DNA from: Psychromonas ossibalaenae ATCC BAA-1528
GTDB taxonomy: Bacteria; Pseudomonadota; Gammaproteobacteria; Enterobacterales; Psychromonadaceae
Assembly: GCF_000381745.1 (NCBI RefSeq)
Contig: NZ_KB906974.1
Coordinates: forward strand, 1-61,526
Length of the DNA stretch: 61,526 nt
Reading direction: 5' to 3'
Shown here: positions 26,073 to 36,785 of the stretch, in pieces
How positions within the stretch are numbered: the stretch's first letter is position 1
How the letters are laid out: each line of letters begins with the position of its first letter
The notes under the pieces: model-generated
Told to the model about the DNA's origin: nothing
The model's input: the letters and a program-made list of their open reading frames with translations, nothing else
Database searches by the model: none
Made by a program: the position numbers and the translations under genes

Positions 26073-26852
26073 TTACTGCTGGATCTGTTTTTCACCGTTT
26101 AATATCTCCTGCTTATAGACATCTACCCAGAATGCGGTTGCTCCGCACACTGCTGCCGGCATAATAATAAAATTAACCACAGGTATAGTGGTGAAAAAAC
26201 TGACCAGCATACCAAAGGTCAAGTTTTTGCCTAAGCGTCTGCTTAATGCGCTTTTCATGGTGTTAAACGGAATTTTGTGATTGTCGAAAGGGAAATCAGC
26301 ATACTGAACGGCCATCATCCAGCCAGCAAAAACAAACCAGATAAAAGGCGCGGCCGTCTGGCCGAAGACCGGGATAAAAAATAATACTCCACAGAACAGC
26401 ATACGCGGTAAAAAATAAGCCAGTTTCTGCATCTCGCGTTTAAAAATCCGTGGTAGATCTTTTAACAGGTCAGTAAAACCATCGTCATTAAGGCGCTCAT
26501 TAGTCAGCAGATTTTCTGTTTTTTCAGCGAGCAGGCCGTTAAACGGTGCAGCAATAATATTGGCGACGGTTGAAAAAATAAAAGAAAAAGCAAATAAAAT
26601 GGAAACGACTAAAATCGGCCAGACAATATAAGACAGCCAGTTTAAATAGTCAGGTAAAGCTGCAATATATCCATCAATCCAGTCCATAACTGCAGTGAAT
26701 AAAAACCAGAAAGCTCCGGCAAAAATGATGGTATTAATGACAAGCGGGATTAAAACAAAAAGCCGCAGTTTTGGATGACTCAGCAGTTTTAAACCTTTGA
26801 GCAGGTAGCCGATTCCGGAAAGCGGCTGCTTAACAAGCGTATTTGGTAACAT
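26073..26852 (-). CDS. cysZ: Sulfate transporter CysZ
   Basis: A 259-residue EI24/CysZ-family membrane protein starting GIGYLLKGLKLLSHPKLRLFV, with PFNGLLAEKTE and the FPFDNHKIPF loop typical of CysZ. The family imports sulfate for cysteine synthesis through the inner membrane. It is divergent from zipA, the same arrangement as in E. coli, which supports the assignment. Its last 17 codons are duplicated just downstream. Confidence 0.92.
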   Translation of the reverse strand: MLPNTLVKQPLSGIGYLLKGLKLLSHPKLRLFVLIPLVINTIIFAGAFWFLFTAVMDWIDGYIAALPDYLNWLSYIVWPILVVSILFAFSFIFSTVANIIAAPFNGLLAEKTENLLTNERLNDDGFTDLLKDLPRIFKREMQKLAYFLPRMLFCGVLFFIPVFGQTAAPFIWFVFAGWMMAVQYADFPFDNHKIPFNTMKSALSRRLGKNLTFGMLVSFFTTIPVVNFIIMPAAVCGATAFWVDVYKQEILNGEKQIQQ

Positions 26853-27039
26853 AGATAACTCTTATTAAAAAATTGAATGGGCGATTCTACGCTAATAAAC
26901 GTACAAAAATCTCGCGTTTGCTTTAACGCATAACAATTTTATAAAAAAAAACAGGCAATATATAGACGCTTTGCCTTATTCAAGGTAGTTTATTGGGCAT
27001 ATGCTTCAATTTTCATTTTGTTAATCAAGAGAAACAATA

Positions 27040-27975
27040 ATGCAACATTTCCAACCAATCTTAATTGCTATCGGTTTACTGGCCATCGCTGCTGTTTTAA
27101 TTCATGGTTACCTGCTCAGTCGTAAAGAAAAAATGCAGGCAGTTGAAAACACAACTGAAACGGATATTTTCTCTGAAAAATCCGTAACTCCAGAAACCGA
27201 AGAGGGCATTATTGGTGATGTAAGAATTATCAGTGACAAGTCGGACAGAGCAGAGCAGAGCATCGATTTCTCAGTGGCTTTAGATGATGAAAAAGAAGTG
27301 CATATTAATTTTTCTCCTGCAGCCGCTCCAGTTGAAAAAGACTCTTTCGATATACAGTCCGTTGATACAGCAGCAGATGAGCCTCGCGCAGAAGTGCAGC
27401 ATGAGCTTGTTTTAGAGGTAGAGTCGAGTGAGACTCAGACTGCTGATGACAACAATGACAAACTAGAAAATCCAGCGAAGCCGGATCAAGTACTGACTGA
27501 AGCACCGGACGAAGTTGTTGAGCATACTGTTAAACCTCAGGTTGCGGTTAAAGGGCAAGTCCAAGAACCAGATATTTTTATCTTTAATGTAGTTGCAAAA
27601 GGCGAAGGGCGTTTACGCGGCCATGAGCTGCTGCAGTTTTTCTTAACGGCCGGTTTTCGTTTTGGGGAAATGTCTATTTTTCACCGCCATCTTCACTCCG
27701 ACGGAACCGGACCGGTTTTATTCAGTATTGCTAATATGATGGCTCCCGGTATTTTTGAACCTGAACATATGGAGCAGTTTAACTCCGAAGGCGTGTCGTT
27801 TTTCTTAACGGTACCGAACAATGAAATAAATGTTAAAGAAGCATTTGATATGATGTTAACGGCGGTTGAGCAGATGGCTGAAGAATTTAACTGTTTAGTT
27901 TTAAATGCAGAGCGTGAACCGTTAACCGAACAACAGTTCAGAAACTACCATGAGCGTTTATTACATTATATTTAA
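27040..27975 (+). CDS. zipA: Cell division protein ZipA
   Basis: A 311-residue protein with an N-terminal membrane helix (residues about 6-25, ILIAIGLLAIAAVLIHGYLL). A long acidic, Pro/Gln-bearing linker of about 150 residues follows, then a C-terminal FtsZ-binding domain from about 185 (DIFIFNVVAKGEGRLRGHEL onward). ZipA tethers FtsZ to the membrane. It is followed by its own terminator and ligA, the conserved gammaproteobacterial order. Confidence 0.95.
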   Translation: MQHFQPILIAIGLLAIAAVLIHGYLLSRKEKMQAVENTTETDIFSEKSVTPETEEGIIGDVRIISDKSDRAEQSIDFSVALDDEKEVHINFSPAAAPVEKDSFDIQSVDTAADEPRAEVQHELVLEVESSETQTADDNNDKLENPAKPDQVLTEAPDEVVEHTVKPQVAVKGQVQEPDIFIFNVVAKGEGRLRGHELLQFFLTAGFRFGEMSIFHRHLHSDGTGPVLFSIANMMAPGIFEPEHMEQFNSEGVSFFLTVPNNEINVKEAFDMMLTAVEQMAEEFNCLVLNAEREPLTEQQFRNYHERLLHYI

Positions 27976-28004
27976 CAGCAGTATGGTAAACTTAGCTGCA
28001 CATG

Positions 28005-28030
28005 AAAACCTCGTTTAACGAGGTTTTTTT
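28005..28030 (+). terminator. Rho-independent terminator of zipA
   Basis: AAAACCTCG pairs with CGAGGTTTT across TTTAA, with a seven-T run. It lies 30 bp before the ligA start, so ligA probably has its own promoter or depends on read-through. Confidence 0.88.
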
Positions 28031-28034
28031 ATAA

Positions 28035-30068
<2,034 letters not shown>

Positions 30069-30143
30069 AAAATTAACAGTTGATCACTGCATTTATTCTA
30101 TAAATCAGTAGGATATTTATTATCTTAAAAAGTTGGGGAACAC

Positions 30144-30404
30144 ATGAAAAAAATTAAAAATGAATCTCAATTATTACAACATGCCACCAAATTAGGTGCG
30201 GCGTATGCGCTCAAACGTGGTTATGTGGGTATCGACGGCACTACATCCGCGAAAGATAAACAGGAGTGTATTTACCGTTTGCTAGTACAGGACAAGCTTG
30301 TTTCACCTCTAAGTAAGGAGGATGAAACAACAGCGAATATTCGCCATAAGCTGGTTCTATGGATTATGAAGCACCTGCCTCCGGAGCATTCCCTCCTCAA
30401 GTAA
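30144..30404 (+). CDS. Small protein, DUF5062-like
   Basis: An 86-residue soluble protein: MKKIKNESQLLQHATKLG near the start and RHKLVLWIMKHLPPEHSLLK at the end. It matches my recollection of the DUF5062 family of Vibrionales and Alteromonadales. Function is unknown. GGGG precedes the ATG by 8 bp. It follows ligA by 75 bp and is closed by a hairpin. Confidence 0.7.
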   Translation: MKKIKNESQLLQHATKLGAAYALKRGYVGIDGTTSAKDKQECIYRLLVQDKLVSPLSKEDETTANIRHKLVLWIMKHLPPEHSLLK

Positions 30405-30409
30405 TCAAT

Positions 30410-30441
30410 ATCCGCATTGTTCAGGTAATGCGGATTATTTT
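30410..30441 (+). terminator. Probable terminator
   Basis: ATCCGCATT pairs perfectly with AATGCGGAT around GTTCAGGT, followed by TATTTTC. Confidence 0.7.
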
Positions 30442-30492
30442 CGCTTACACTGATATACATCGTATAATTAAACCTTATGTTTAAATGGAGTT

Positions 30493-31260
30493 ATGATGTC
30501 CCGCATAAAACTTGTAATCACTTTTCTCTGTTGTGTTTTTTTAATCACTACAGCTTACGCTAAACAAACAGCTGTGGTTGTGTATACAGATCCGGTAAAT
30601 GCGCTGGAAAAATCAATACAAAAACAACTTCAGGTTTCTGATACTGTTGAGTCCATGGTGACTTTAAGCAATGATACATTTAAGTTGAACAAGCAGCTGA
30701 GCATTGTTTTCGGTGGCGAAGAGGGACCGCTGTTTGATCCTGAAACAAATGAAATTCTTATCCCCTATACATTTATTGATGAGATTAACCGTCGTTTTAA
30801 AGCAGTAAAATACGCTGAAACCGGTGTGAGTATTGAAGACGCTTCATCAGATGTATTGATGCATACACTTTTTCATGAGCTTGCTCATGCGCTGATATCT
30901 ATGTATGAGCTGCCGATTGTCGGCAAAGAGGAAGATGCGGCTGATTCATTAGCTGTACTGCTGCTGGTCGAATATTTTGAAGACGGCGCAGAAATCGCTA
31001 TCAGTGCGGCAGACTTGTTTGATCTGGAAAGCATGGATAACGAGATAATCGAAGAGCAAGACTTATGGGATGAGCATAGTCTCGATGCGCAGCGTTTTTA
31101 TACTACCTTATGCCATGTTTACGGCAGCTCCCCAGAAAGCTATTCCGATATACCGAAACAGCTTGGTTTTTCACAAGAACGTGCCGAATTCTGTGTTGAC
31201 GACTATGCAAATATGCTCAACAGCTGGCTGACGTTATTAAAACCGTATATTAAAAATTAA
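30493..31260 (+). CDS. Exported DUF4344-type metallopeptidase
   Basis: A 255-residue protein with a signal peptide (RIKLVITFLCCVFLITTAYA) and an HExxH zinc motif in LFHELAHALISMYELP, followed by the GKEEDAADSLA segment that supplies the next acidic ligand. This is the DUF4344 putative metallopeptidase layout. The substrate is unknown; the protein is probably periplasmic. Two adjacent ATG codons (30493, 30496) follow GGAG, and the second has the better spacing. Confidence 0.8.
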   Translation: MMSRIKLVITFLCCVFLITTAYAKQTAVVVYTDPVNALEKSIQKQLQVSDTVESMVTLSNDTFKLNKQLSIVFGGEEGPLFDPETNEILIPYTFIDEINRRFKAVKYAETGVSIEDASSDVLMHTLFHELAHALISMYELPIVGKEEDAADSLAVLLLVEYFEDGAEIAISAADLFDLESMDNEIIEEQDLWDEHSLDAQRFYTTLCHVYGSSPESYSDIPKQLGFSQERAEFCVDDYANMLNSWLTLLKPYIKN

Positions 31261-31271
31261 CGCGGCATGAT

Positions 31272-32462
31272 TTAAGAGCCGCTTATTGTATATCGCGAAG
31301 GTGCTGCAATACGCTGTATCATCAGTATTAAACATCCCGCTGCTAAGCCCCATAATACAGAGCTTAATCCCCATAATGTCAAATCTGAAGCGCTGACTAA
31401 AAAGGTAATTAATGATGCTTCACAGCGACTGTCTGCGCTGCTGAGTGCCTGTATAATGCTCTGTTTGATCGTAGCGAATAATGCAATACCGGCTAATGCG
31501 TAAATTAATGTGCCGGGTAAACCTGCAAAGATAATCATTAGATAACCTGCCGACAAGCCCATTAATATGTAAAAAAGGCCTGCAGCGACAGCTGCTCGAT
31601 AGCGAAGCTTTGGGTCTTTGTCTACATCTTCAGTCATGCACAAAGCTGCTGTGATCGCCGCTAAATTAATTGCATAACCGCCGAAAGGGGCCGTCAGTAA
31701 ATTCGTAAAGCCGGTAACAGTGAGGATTGTTGATACCGGCGCAGGGTATTTATGCGCTTTTAATACCGCAATACCCGGCAGGTTTTGCGCCGCCATGGTA
31801 ACAATAAACAGCGGCAGTCCAATATTGAGCAGTACTTCAAGGCTGAACTCCGGTGAGGCATAGCTAAAGGATGCCACCTGCCAGTGAAGGTCTGTGTTTA
31901 TCAGCAGGCTCTGCTGCCAGGAGAAAAATACACTGATTATCAGCACCAGCAGTATGGCAAATTGGGGGAACAGCTGCCTGCCTAATAAATAGGTGATAAA
32001 CATAACCGCCACAAGCAGCGGCTCTGCGTTCATCTGGTTAAAAACGTCAATACCAAAGTTAAGCAGAATACCGGCCAGTAATGCAGATGCAAGATGAAAG
32101 GGCAGTTTAGTGATTAATTTCTCAAACCAGCCGCTGATACCACAGATCAAAATCAACAGTGCAGAGCAGATAAATCCGGCGGATGCTTGATTAAGGGTAA
32201 AGCCCTGGGCCGTCGAGATAAGCAGGGCTGCGCCGGGAGTTGACCAGGCGATTAATAGTGGAATGCGGTAATAAAGCGATAAACCGATAGAAGTAACACC
32301 CATAGATAAACCTAGTGTTAATAACCAGCCGGCGGCCAGTGAAGCATCGCCGCCTAAGGTAAGCACGGTCTGATAGATTAATGCCGCCGAGCTGGCAAAC
32401 CCGATCACTACTGCAACAAACCCGGCAGCCGCCGGACTAAAATGACGATTGACCAAAGACAT
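31272..32462 (-). CDS. BenE-family transporter (benzoate/H+ symporter family)
   Basis: A 396-residue, 12-helix protein: AAAGFVAVVIGFASSAALIY at the start, IAWSTPGAALL in helix 3 and FGGYAINLAAITAALCM in the middle, all BenE-family features. No benzoate degradation genes are near, so the substrate is open. The ATG at 32462 is chosen because GGGAG lies 5 bp upstream; longer starts would reach into the operator region. It is divergent from its probable regulator at 32541. Confidence 0.85.
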   Translation of the reverse strand: MSLVNRHFSPAAAGFVAVVIGFASSAALIYQTVLTLGGDASLAAGWLLTLGLSMGVTSIGLSLYYRIPLLIAWSTPGAALLISTAQGFTLNQASAGFICSALLILICGISGWFEKLITKLPFHLASALLAGILLNFGIDVFNQMNAEPLLVAVMFITYLLGRQLFPQFAILLVLIISVFFSWQQSLLINTDLHWQVASFSYASPEFSLEVLLNIGLPLFIVTMAAQNLPGIAVLKAHKYPAPVSTILTVTGFTNLLTAPFGGYAINLAAITAALCMTEDVDKDPKLRYRAAVAAGLFYILMGLSAGYLMIIFAGLPGTLIYALAGIALFATIKQSIIQALSSADSRCEASLITFLVSASDLTLWGLSSVLWGLAAGCLILMIQRIAAPSRYTISGS

Positions 32463-32492
32463 AAATACTCCCATAATCACTTTATCATGTGC

Positions 32493-32534
32493 GTTATTGC
32501 GCACAAGTTAACATTGTATGTTATAGCGCACAAG
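32493..32534. promoter_or_regulatory. Two 15-bp direct repeats, probable operator
   Basis: GTTATTGCGCACAAG (32493-32507) and GTTATAGCGCACAAG (32520-32534) differ by one base and start 27 bp apart. The first also forms an inverted repeat TGTGCG-N6-CGCACA with upstream bases. They fill the divergent gap between the BenE gene and the XRE-cupin gene. The second copy ends 6 bp before the regulator's start codon, which suggests autorepression. Confidence 0.7.
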
Positions 32535-32540
32535 GTATAT

Positions 32541-33092
32541 ATGACTGAAAATTTAAACAAAACGCTGGCACTGCAGTTAAAAAAAGCCCGTACAGGCAAG
32601 GGCTGGAGCCTTGATACAACCAGTAAATACTGCGCCGTTTCTAAGGCGATGCTCGGACAGATTGAGCGTGGCGAGTCCAGTCCGACAGTGGCAAGATTAT
32701 GGAAAATAGCGACAGGATTTGAACTGCCTCTGTCGTATTTTTTTAGTTGTGATGAGCACAATGCTTTATCTGACAGAAGCCTGCGCACAGAAGCGGGGAT
32801 AACTATTTCAACTTTATTTGTGTTTGATCCGGTTACTAAAATGGAAGTTTTTTCATTAACCTTAGCGCCGGGTCATGAACAGGTTTCAGCAGCACATAAC
32901 AGCGGTGTTATCGAACACATACTGGTGACAGAAGGAGAAATGGAATATTTTCTGGATAATAAATGGCTGCCTTTGAACTCTGGAGAGGTAGTGAAGTTTA
33001 AGGCAGAACAGGTACACGGTTACCGAAATGTCAGCGCTCAGGCTACGGTATTTCAGAATATAATCTGTTATCCGTCAGGCAATGAAAGTTAA
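32541..33092 (+). CDS. XRE-family transcriptional regulator with cupin sensor domain
   Basis: A 183-residue protein with an N-terminal helix-turn-helix (residues about 10-65: LKKARTGKGWSLDTTSKYCAVSKAMLGQIERGESSPTV is spread over helices 1-3). A C-terminal cupin follows (EHILVTEGEMEYFLDNKW, then AEQVHGYRN). Such proteins usually control an adjacent transporter or catabolic gene in response to a small ligand. The ATG at 32541 is chosen over in-frame upstream codons because those would overlap the operator. The divergent BenE gene is the obvious target. Confidence 0.85.
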   Translation: MTENLNKTLALQLKKARTGKGWSLDTTSKYCAVSKAMLGQIERGESSPTVARLWKIATGFELPLSYFFSCDEHNALSDRSLRTEAGITISTLFVFDPVTKMEVFSLTLAPGHEQVSAAHNSGVIEHILVTEGEMEYFLDNKWLPLNSGEVVKFKAEQVHGYRNVSAQATVFQNIICYPSGNES

Positions 33093-33117
33093 CAGATTCC
33101 GGAGCAGCAGATGCTGT

Positions 33118-33732
33118 TTAAGTTACGTTGAATCCAAATTCAATGAGGTTTTGTTTTACTTCTTCAAACCCCTGAACTTGTCTGGCGATAAAGCCTTGTT
33201 TTTGTGCACCGGCAATATTACCTGGGTTATCATCAAGAAAAAGAATATTTTCAGGAGCAAGCTTTAATTCATTGGCGACATAGATAAATCCTTCGGGATC
33301 TGGTTTAGCAAAACCTATCAGGTGGGAAGCGAAACAGTGTTCAAAAAGCTCAGCCAGCTGCATCTCCTGCATTAATCGTGACCAGTGTAGACTGTTGGTA
33401 TTGGAGTAAATAGCAATTTTAGTTTGTTTTTTGAGTTTTTCAATCAGGGGGAAAACGCCGGGAAATAATGGTCCAGGCCATTTTGTAAAGGTATCAACAA
33501 AGTTATCTACGCTGGTATCCAGGGAAAATTCTGCAATGCTAAATTCAGCAAATTCTAAAGCACTGGCTCTGCCGGTTTGAAAGTCTGTTACTACTTCGGA
33601 GTGGTCCCATTGGTGCAGGTTTGGCAGCCGGGCTGGATCTTTAAACCAGTTTGTTTCAAAGGGCAGACCGTTAAGTTGTACCAGTACACCGCCTAAGTCA
33701 AAAAGTACCAGTTGAATGTCGTGCTTGAGCAT
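33118..33732 (-). CDS. HAD-superfamily hydrolase (subfamily IA)
   Basis: A 204-residue protein with motif I LVLFDLGGVLV (Asp nucleophile about residue 11), motif II IYSNTNSLHW, motif III GFAKPDPEGF and motif IV ILFLDDNPGN. This is the YihX-like HAD-IA group, mostly sugar-phosphate or nucleotide phosphatases. Substrate is unknown. It is convergent with the XRE-cupin gene, with a 25-bp gap. Confidence 0.88.
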   Translation of the reverse strand: MLKHDIQLVLFDLGGVLVQLNGLPFETNWFKDPARLPNLHQWDHSEVVTDFQTGRASALEFAEFSIAEFSLDTSVDNFVDTFTKWPGPLFPGVFPLIEKLKKQTKIAIYSNTNSLHWSRLMQEMQLAELFEHCFASHLIGFAKPDPEGFIYVANELKLAPENILFLDDNPGNIAGAQKQGFIARQVQGFEEVKQNLIEFGFNVT

Positions 33733-33843
33733 TTGTTATTACCTCTTTAAATTGATGATTATCCCTTTGTTTACAACTCCCTATAAATTTCTCTAAAATA
33801 GATTAAAACTTTAATTAGCTTTAAGCAAGGTTGTTATGCTGAG

Positions 33844-34296
33844 TTATGACTGCTGCTGTGCAGCGTCTAATTTTTGCTGCAGCAGCTCCATCAGCTGTGC
33901 ATTTAATGAGGCTAATTCAATTTCTATTGATTTGCTTTTCTGAACTGACTGCTGGTCATCTTTTGATCTTAAGCTGGATAATTCTTGAATGAGTTCAGCG
34001 ATTTTTTCCTGTAATGCCGCGATCATCTGATCCAGCTGCTCTGTCTCTGATTTCTCGGTTTTTTCTGTTTCTCCATTACCCGCTATTTTTCGTAATGCCT
34101 GTTGATTTTGCTCCTGCATATTTTTCTCTTTTGCTTGTTTAGAGATTTCCACCTGATCATTCTGCAAAGAGTCGTTTTGTGAAGCCGCTGCACTTACTTC
34201 TGCGGGGGCCGTATGAACCGAAACACTTTGAAGCTGACGATACTCTTGAAAAGAGGGGCTGATTGTAACGGTCATTTTTTCCATTAGCTGCACCAT
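33844..34296 (-). CDS. Coiled-coil protein of unknown function
   Basis: A 150-residue hydrophilic protein. A disordered, Gln/Ser-rich N-terminus contains DQVEISKQAKE, and residues about 80-145 form a Leu/Gln heptad coiled coil (LDQMIAALQEKIAELIQELS). No signal or membrane segment is visible. The VEISKQA patch resembles short motifs in flagellar or anti-sigma-type proteins, but this is too weak to name it. Three ATGs lie within the first eight codons, so the start is uncertain. Confidence 0.6.
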   Translation of the reverse strand: MVQLMEKMTVTISPSFQEYRQLQSVSVHTAPAEVSAAASQNDSLQNDQVEISKQAKEKNMQEQNQQALRKIAGNGETEKTEKSETEQLDQMIAALQEKIAELIQELSSLRSKDDQQSVQKSKSIEIELASLNAQLMELLQQKLDAAQQQS

Positions 34297-34363
34297 AATT
34301 AAATGTGTATAGACATTTTGTCGGCACCTGAACCGTAAACTTTAGCCTTTGCTATTCAGGTGC

Positions 34364-35275
34364 TTAGCACTCGCCCCTGCGTGTATAATCAGCAAAGTTG
34401 TTGACCACAAAATTAATAAAAGTCCGCAGTCTGGCGGGTTGAAATTTGTCCTGCTGATAAAGTAAAAAAAACGGGGTAGAAGGGATCTCCCAGTCTGTAA
34501 ATACCGGAATTAATTGCTGCTTATCAATTTCGCTGGTGCAGTAAAGGCGAGGTAAACGAATGATGCCGCCGCCTGCTTTTGCACTGTTAAGCATGGCGCG
34601 TCCGCTTTTACAGCGGAACGCTCCTTTAATCGGAATTTCTACCTGCATCTGCGGATCGTTTTTATGAAAAAAATGCCAGTGATTAATGGATCCGGTAATG
34701 CACTGGTGATCAGGCAGAGCTTTCGGGTGTTCGGGATATCCGTGCTGCTGCAGATAAGCGGGACTGGCTAGTGTATCAATGGGAATATCCATTAACTTCC
34801 TGGCAATTAAGCCTGAATCCTGAAGCTCACCCATGCGGAATACCAGATCAAATTCATCTTCAATCAGATCGACTCTTTGACTGCTGAAATCTAAGTTAAT
34901 TGTAATATCCGGGTACTGCTTAAGGAAATCATTAATCATAGAGCAGATTATCTCTTCGCCGATTATACCGCCGACACTGTTGATATTAATATTACCCTGC
35001 AGCTTTTGGGCATTATCAACAGCAGCTGCAACCGCCTGGTTAATGCCCTGCAGCGAGGTTAAACAAGAGTCAAAAAACTGTTTACCCAGGTCAGTTAAAC
35101 GTTGTGAACGGGTAGTTCTGGCAATTAATTTCACACCTAACTGAGCTTCCAGCTGGTTTAGCTGTTTGGACAGGTGGGAACGGGAGCAGCCGAGAATTTC
35201 AGCAGCTTTAGTAAAACTGCCCTGCTGTGCAATCAGTACAAAGGTTTTAATATCAGCCAGATTTATCTCTTTTTC
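34364..35275 (-). CDS. LysR-family transcriptional regulator
   Basis: A 303-residue protein with an N-terminal winged HTH (INLADIKTFVLIAQQGSFTKAA, then LGCSRSHLSKQLNQLE) and a LysR substrate domain, most like the CrgA/DsdA-unrelated group regulating single genes. The ATG at 35275 follows AGAGAAG and is preferred to a TTG at 35299. No divergent partner gene lies next to it: 308 bp of spacer separates it from a gene on the same strand. The target is unknown. Confidence 0.87.
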   Translation of the reverse strand, partial: EKEINLADIKTFVLIAQQGSFTKAAEILGCSRSHLSKQLNQLEAQLGVKLIARTTRSQRLTDLGKQFFDSCLTSLQGINQAVAAAVDNAQKLQGNININSVGGIIGEEIICSMINDFLKQYPDITINLDFSSQRVDLIEDEFDLVFRMGELQDSGLIARKLMDIPIDTLASPAYLQQHGYPEHPKALPDHQCITGSINHWHFFHKNDPQMQVEIPIKGAFRCKSGRAMLNSAKAGGGIIRLPRLYCTSEIDKQQLIPVFTDWEIPSTPFFLLYQQDKFQPARLRTFINFVVNNFADYTRRGEC

Positions 35276-35583
35276 CATTAAAGCTTCTCTGTCGGTCAAT
35301 AAGTCGGAATTAACTTCGTAGTGTAAATATTGCGAGGATTATATAGGTAAAATGCAGATGCGGCTCCGTTGTGAGCTTTATTTTCATTTTTATGCAGATA
35401 AAATAATTGGGTAAATTGGCGGGCTTACACCTGGATGCTGTTGATCAAGTGTTGCAGGTTACATGAATAGTGCCTCTGTAGGTTTGTCTCGGGTGAGGGC
35501 AGTGGACGCTGTGAGGCTTAATATAATTTTAAATGACCTTCAATCACTAGAAGGTCATTTTAAGCATAAACTGAGGTTTTAGC
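35276..35583. other. Short gene-free spacer
   Basis: It contains the LysR promoter region and the hairpin at 35529-35562 that closes the lipoprotein gene. Nothing else is recognised. Confidence 0.5.
35529..35562 (-). terminator. Probable terminator of the lipoprotein gene
   Basis: AAATGACCTT pairs with AAGGTCATTT across CAATCACTAG. It lies 20 bp beyond the stop of the minus-strand gene at 35584, with an AT-rich tail on that strand. Confidence 0.7.
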
Positions 35584-35880
35584 TTATTCCTTGACGATAG
35601 AGCCGTTAATAGTGGTTTGATCAACACCAATAATACGGTTTAATACACCGCTTACTGACGTTACATCATTAGGGGTAGTAGTGATGGTTTCAATTTTTGC
35701 GCCTTCAGGGGCAAGGGCTAATGCACGAGCCTGTGTATCTGACGGCGGGATTTGTAAAAATAAGATATTGAAGCTTTCTGCATGTGTTGTAAAAGTTTCT
35801 TCATTTGTACGGTGGCCGGAACATCCTGATAGTCCGATAACGCCGGCAGCACATACAGCAGTCAGTAAATATTTTTTCAT
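35584..35880 (-). CDS. Small lipoprotein of unknown function
   Basis: A 98-residue protein with a signal peptide and lipobox GLSGC (KKYLLTAVCAAGVIGLSGCS). The mature part, about 80 residues, contains NILFLQIPPSDTQARALALA and a DQTTINGSIV end. AAGGAT precedes the ATG at 35880; upstream in-frame codons would put the start inside the operator. It is divergent from rstAB with 187 bp between them, so co-regulation by RstA is plausible. No family is recognised. Confidence 0.72.
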   Translation of the reverse strand: MKKYLLTAVCAAGVIGLSGCSGHRTNEETFTTHAESFNILFLQIPPSDTQARALALAPEGAKIETITTTPNDVTSVSGVLNRIIGVDQTTINGSIVKE

Positions 35881-35959
35881 TATTTCATCCTTAATAGTTT
35901 CTTTACAGGTAGTTGATGGAGAAATATTAACGGCTTTGATTATTTGAGTCTGTCCGGCT

Positions 35960-35989
35960 TTGTAATGCATTGTACGGGTTTGTATGGTT
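35960..35989. promoter_or_regulatory. Three 10-bp direct repeats, probable RstA-type operator
   Basis: TTGTAATGCA, TTGTACGGGT and TTGTATGGTT follow one another with exact 10-bp spacing, sharing TTGTA. This puts the half-sites on one face of the helix, the layout used by OmpR-family regulators. The site is in the divergent region between the lipoprotein and rstA. Confidence 0.6.
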
Positions 35990-36067
35990 TTGCCGGATCC
36001 CGATAGATTAAACTGGTGAAATAATGTTAAATTTGTCTTCTAAAATGCTATATCTGCCTAGGAACAT

Positions 36068-36769
36068 ATGACCAATATAAAAGCTGTACTTGTAGAAGAT
36101 GATCTGAAGATTTGTGAGCTTCTGAGCAGTTATCTGCAAAATAACCATTTTGATGTTACCTGTATTAATGACGGGGCAAATGCGGCTGCCGTTATTATCG
36201 CGCAGCAGCCGGATATTGTTATTCTGGATTTAATGCTGCCCAATGCCGATGGTTTTACTATTTACCGGCAGATAAAGTCTTTATACCATGGAAAAATTTT
36301 GTTTTTGACCGCCAGTGAAGACGACTTAGATCAGGTAATGGCGCTGGAGATGGGCGCAGATGATTTTGTTAATAAACCCGTGCAGCCAAGAGTGCTGCTG
36401 GCACGTCTAAGAATGCTGCTGCGCAGGGATAACGAGCAGAAAACAGCCGCACCGATCGGTAAAAGCATCCATTTTGGTGATCTTCATTTAGATAATCAGC
36501 GTAAACAGTGCTGCCTTGCGGATGCTGATATTAAACTGACCAGCAGTGAATTCGATCTGCTGTGGCTGCTGGCCAGCCATGCTGAAGAAGTCCTGTCGCG
36601 AGAGTATCTGGTTAAAACACTGCGCGGTATCGAATATGACGGTATTGACCGCACCATAGATAATAAAGTGGTCATACTGCGTAAAAAGCTGGGCGACAAT
36701 CCGGCGTTACCGCGAAAAATTATTACCGTAAGAAGTAAAGGTTACCTGTTTGTACCTGAGCGCTGGTAA
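36068..36769 (+). CDS. rstA: Response regulator RstA (OmpR family)
   Basis: A 233-residue protein. The receiver domain has acidic residues 10-12 and phosphoacceptor Asp54 (VILDLMLPNADG). A winged-helix DNA-binding domain follows from about 135 (KLTSSEFDLLWLLASH, then GYLFVPERW). LRGIEYDGIDRTIDNKV is the recognition-helix region typical of RstA. It is transcribed with the sensor kinase 16 bp downstream. Kinase and regulator are both close to the E. coli sizes. Confidence 0.87.
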   Translation: MTNIKAVLVEDDLKICELLSSYLQNNHFDVTCINDGANAAAVIIAQQPDIVILDLMLPNADGFTIYRQIKSLYHGKILFLTASEDDLDQVMALEMGADDFVNKPVQPRVLLARLRMLLRRDNEQKTAAPIGKSIHFGDLHLDNQRKQCCLADADIKLTSSEFDLLWLLASHAEEVLSREYLVKTLRGIEYDGIDRTIDNKVVILRKKLGDNPALPRKIITVRSKGYLFVPERW

Positions 36770-36785
36770 TATTTAAGGATAACTT

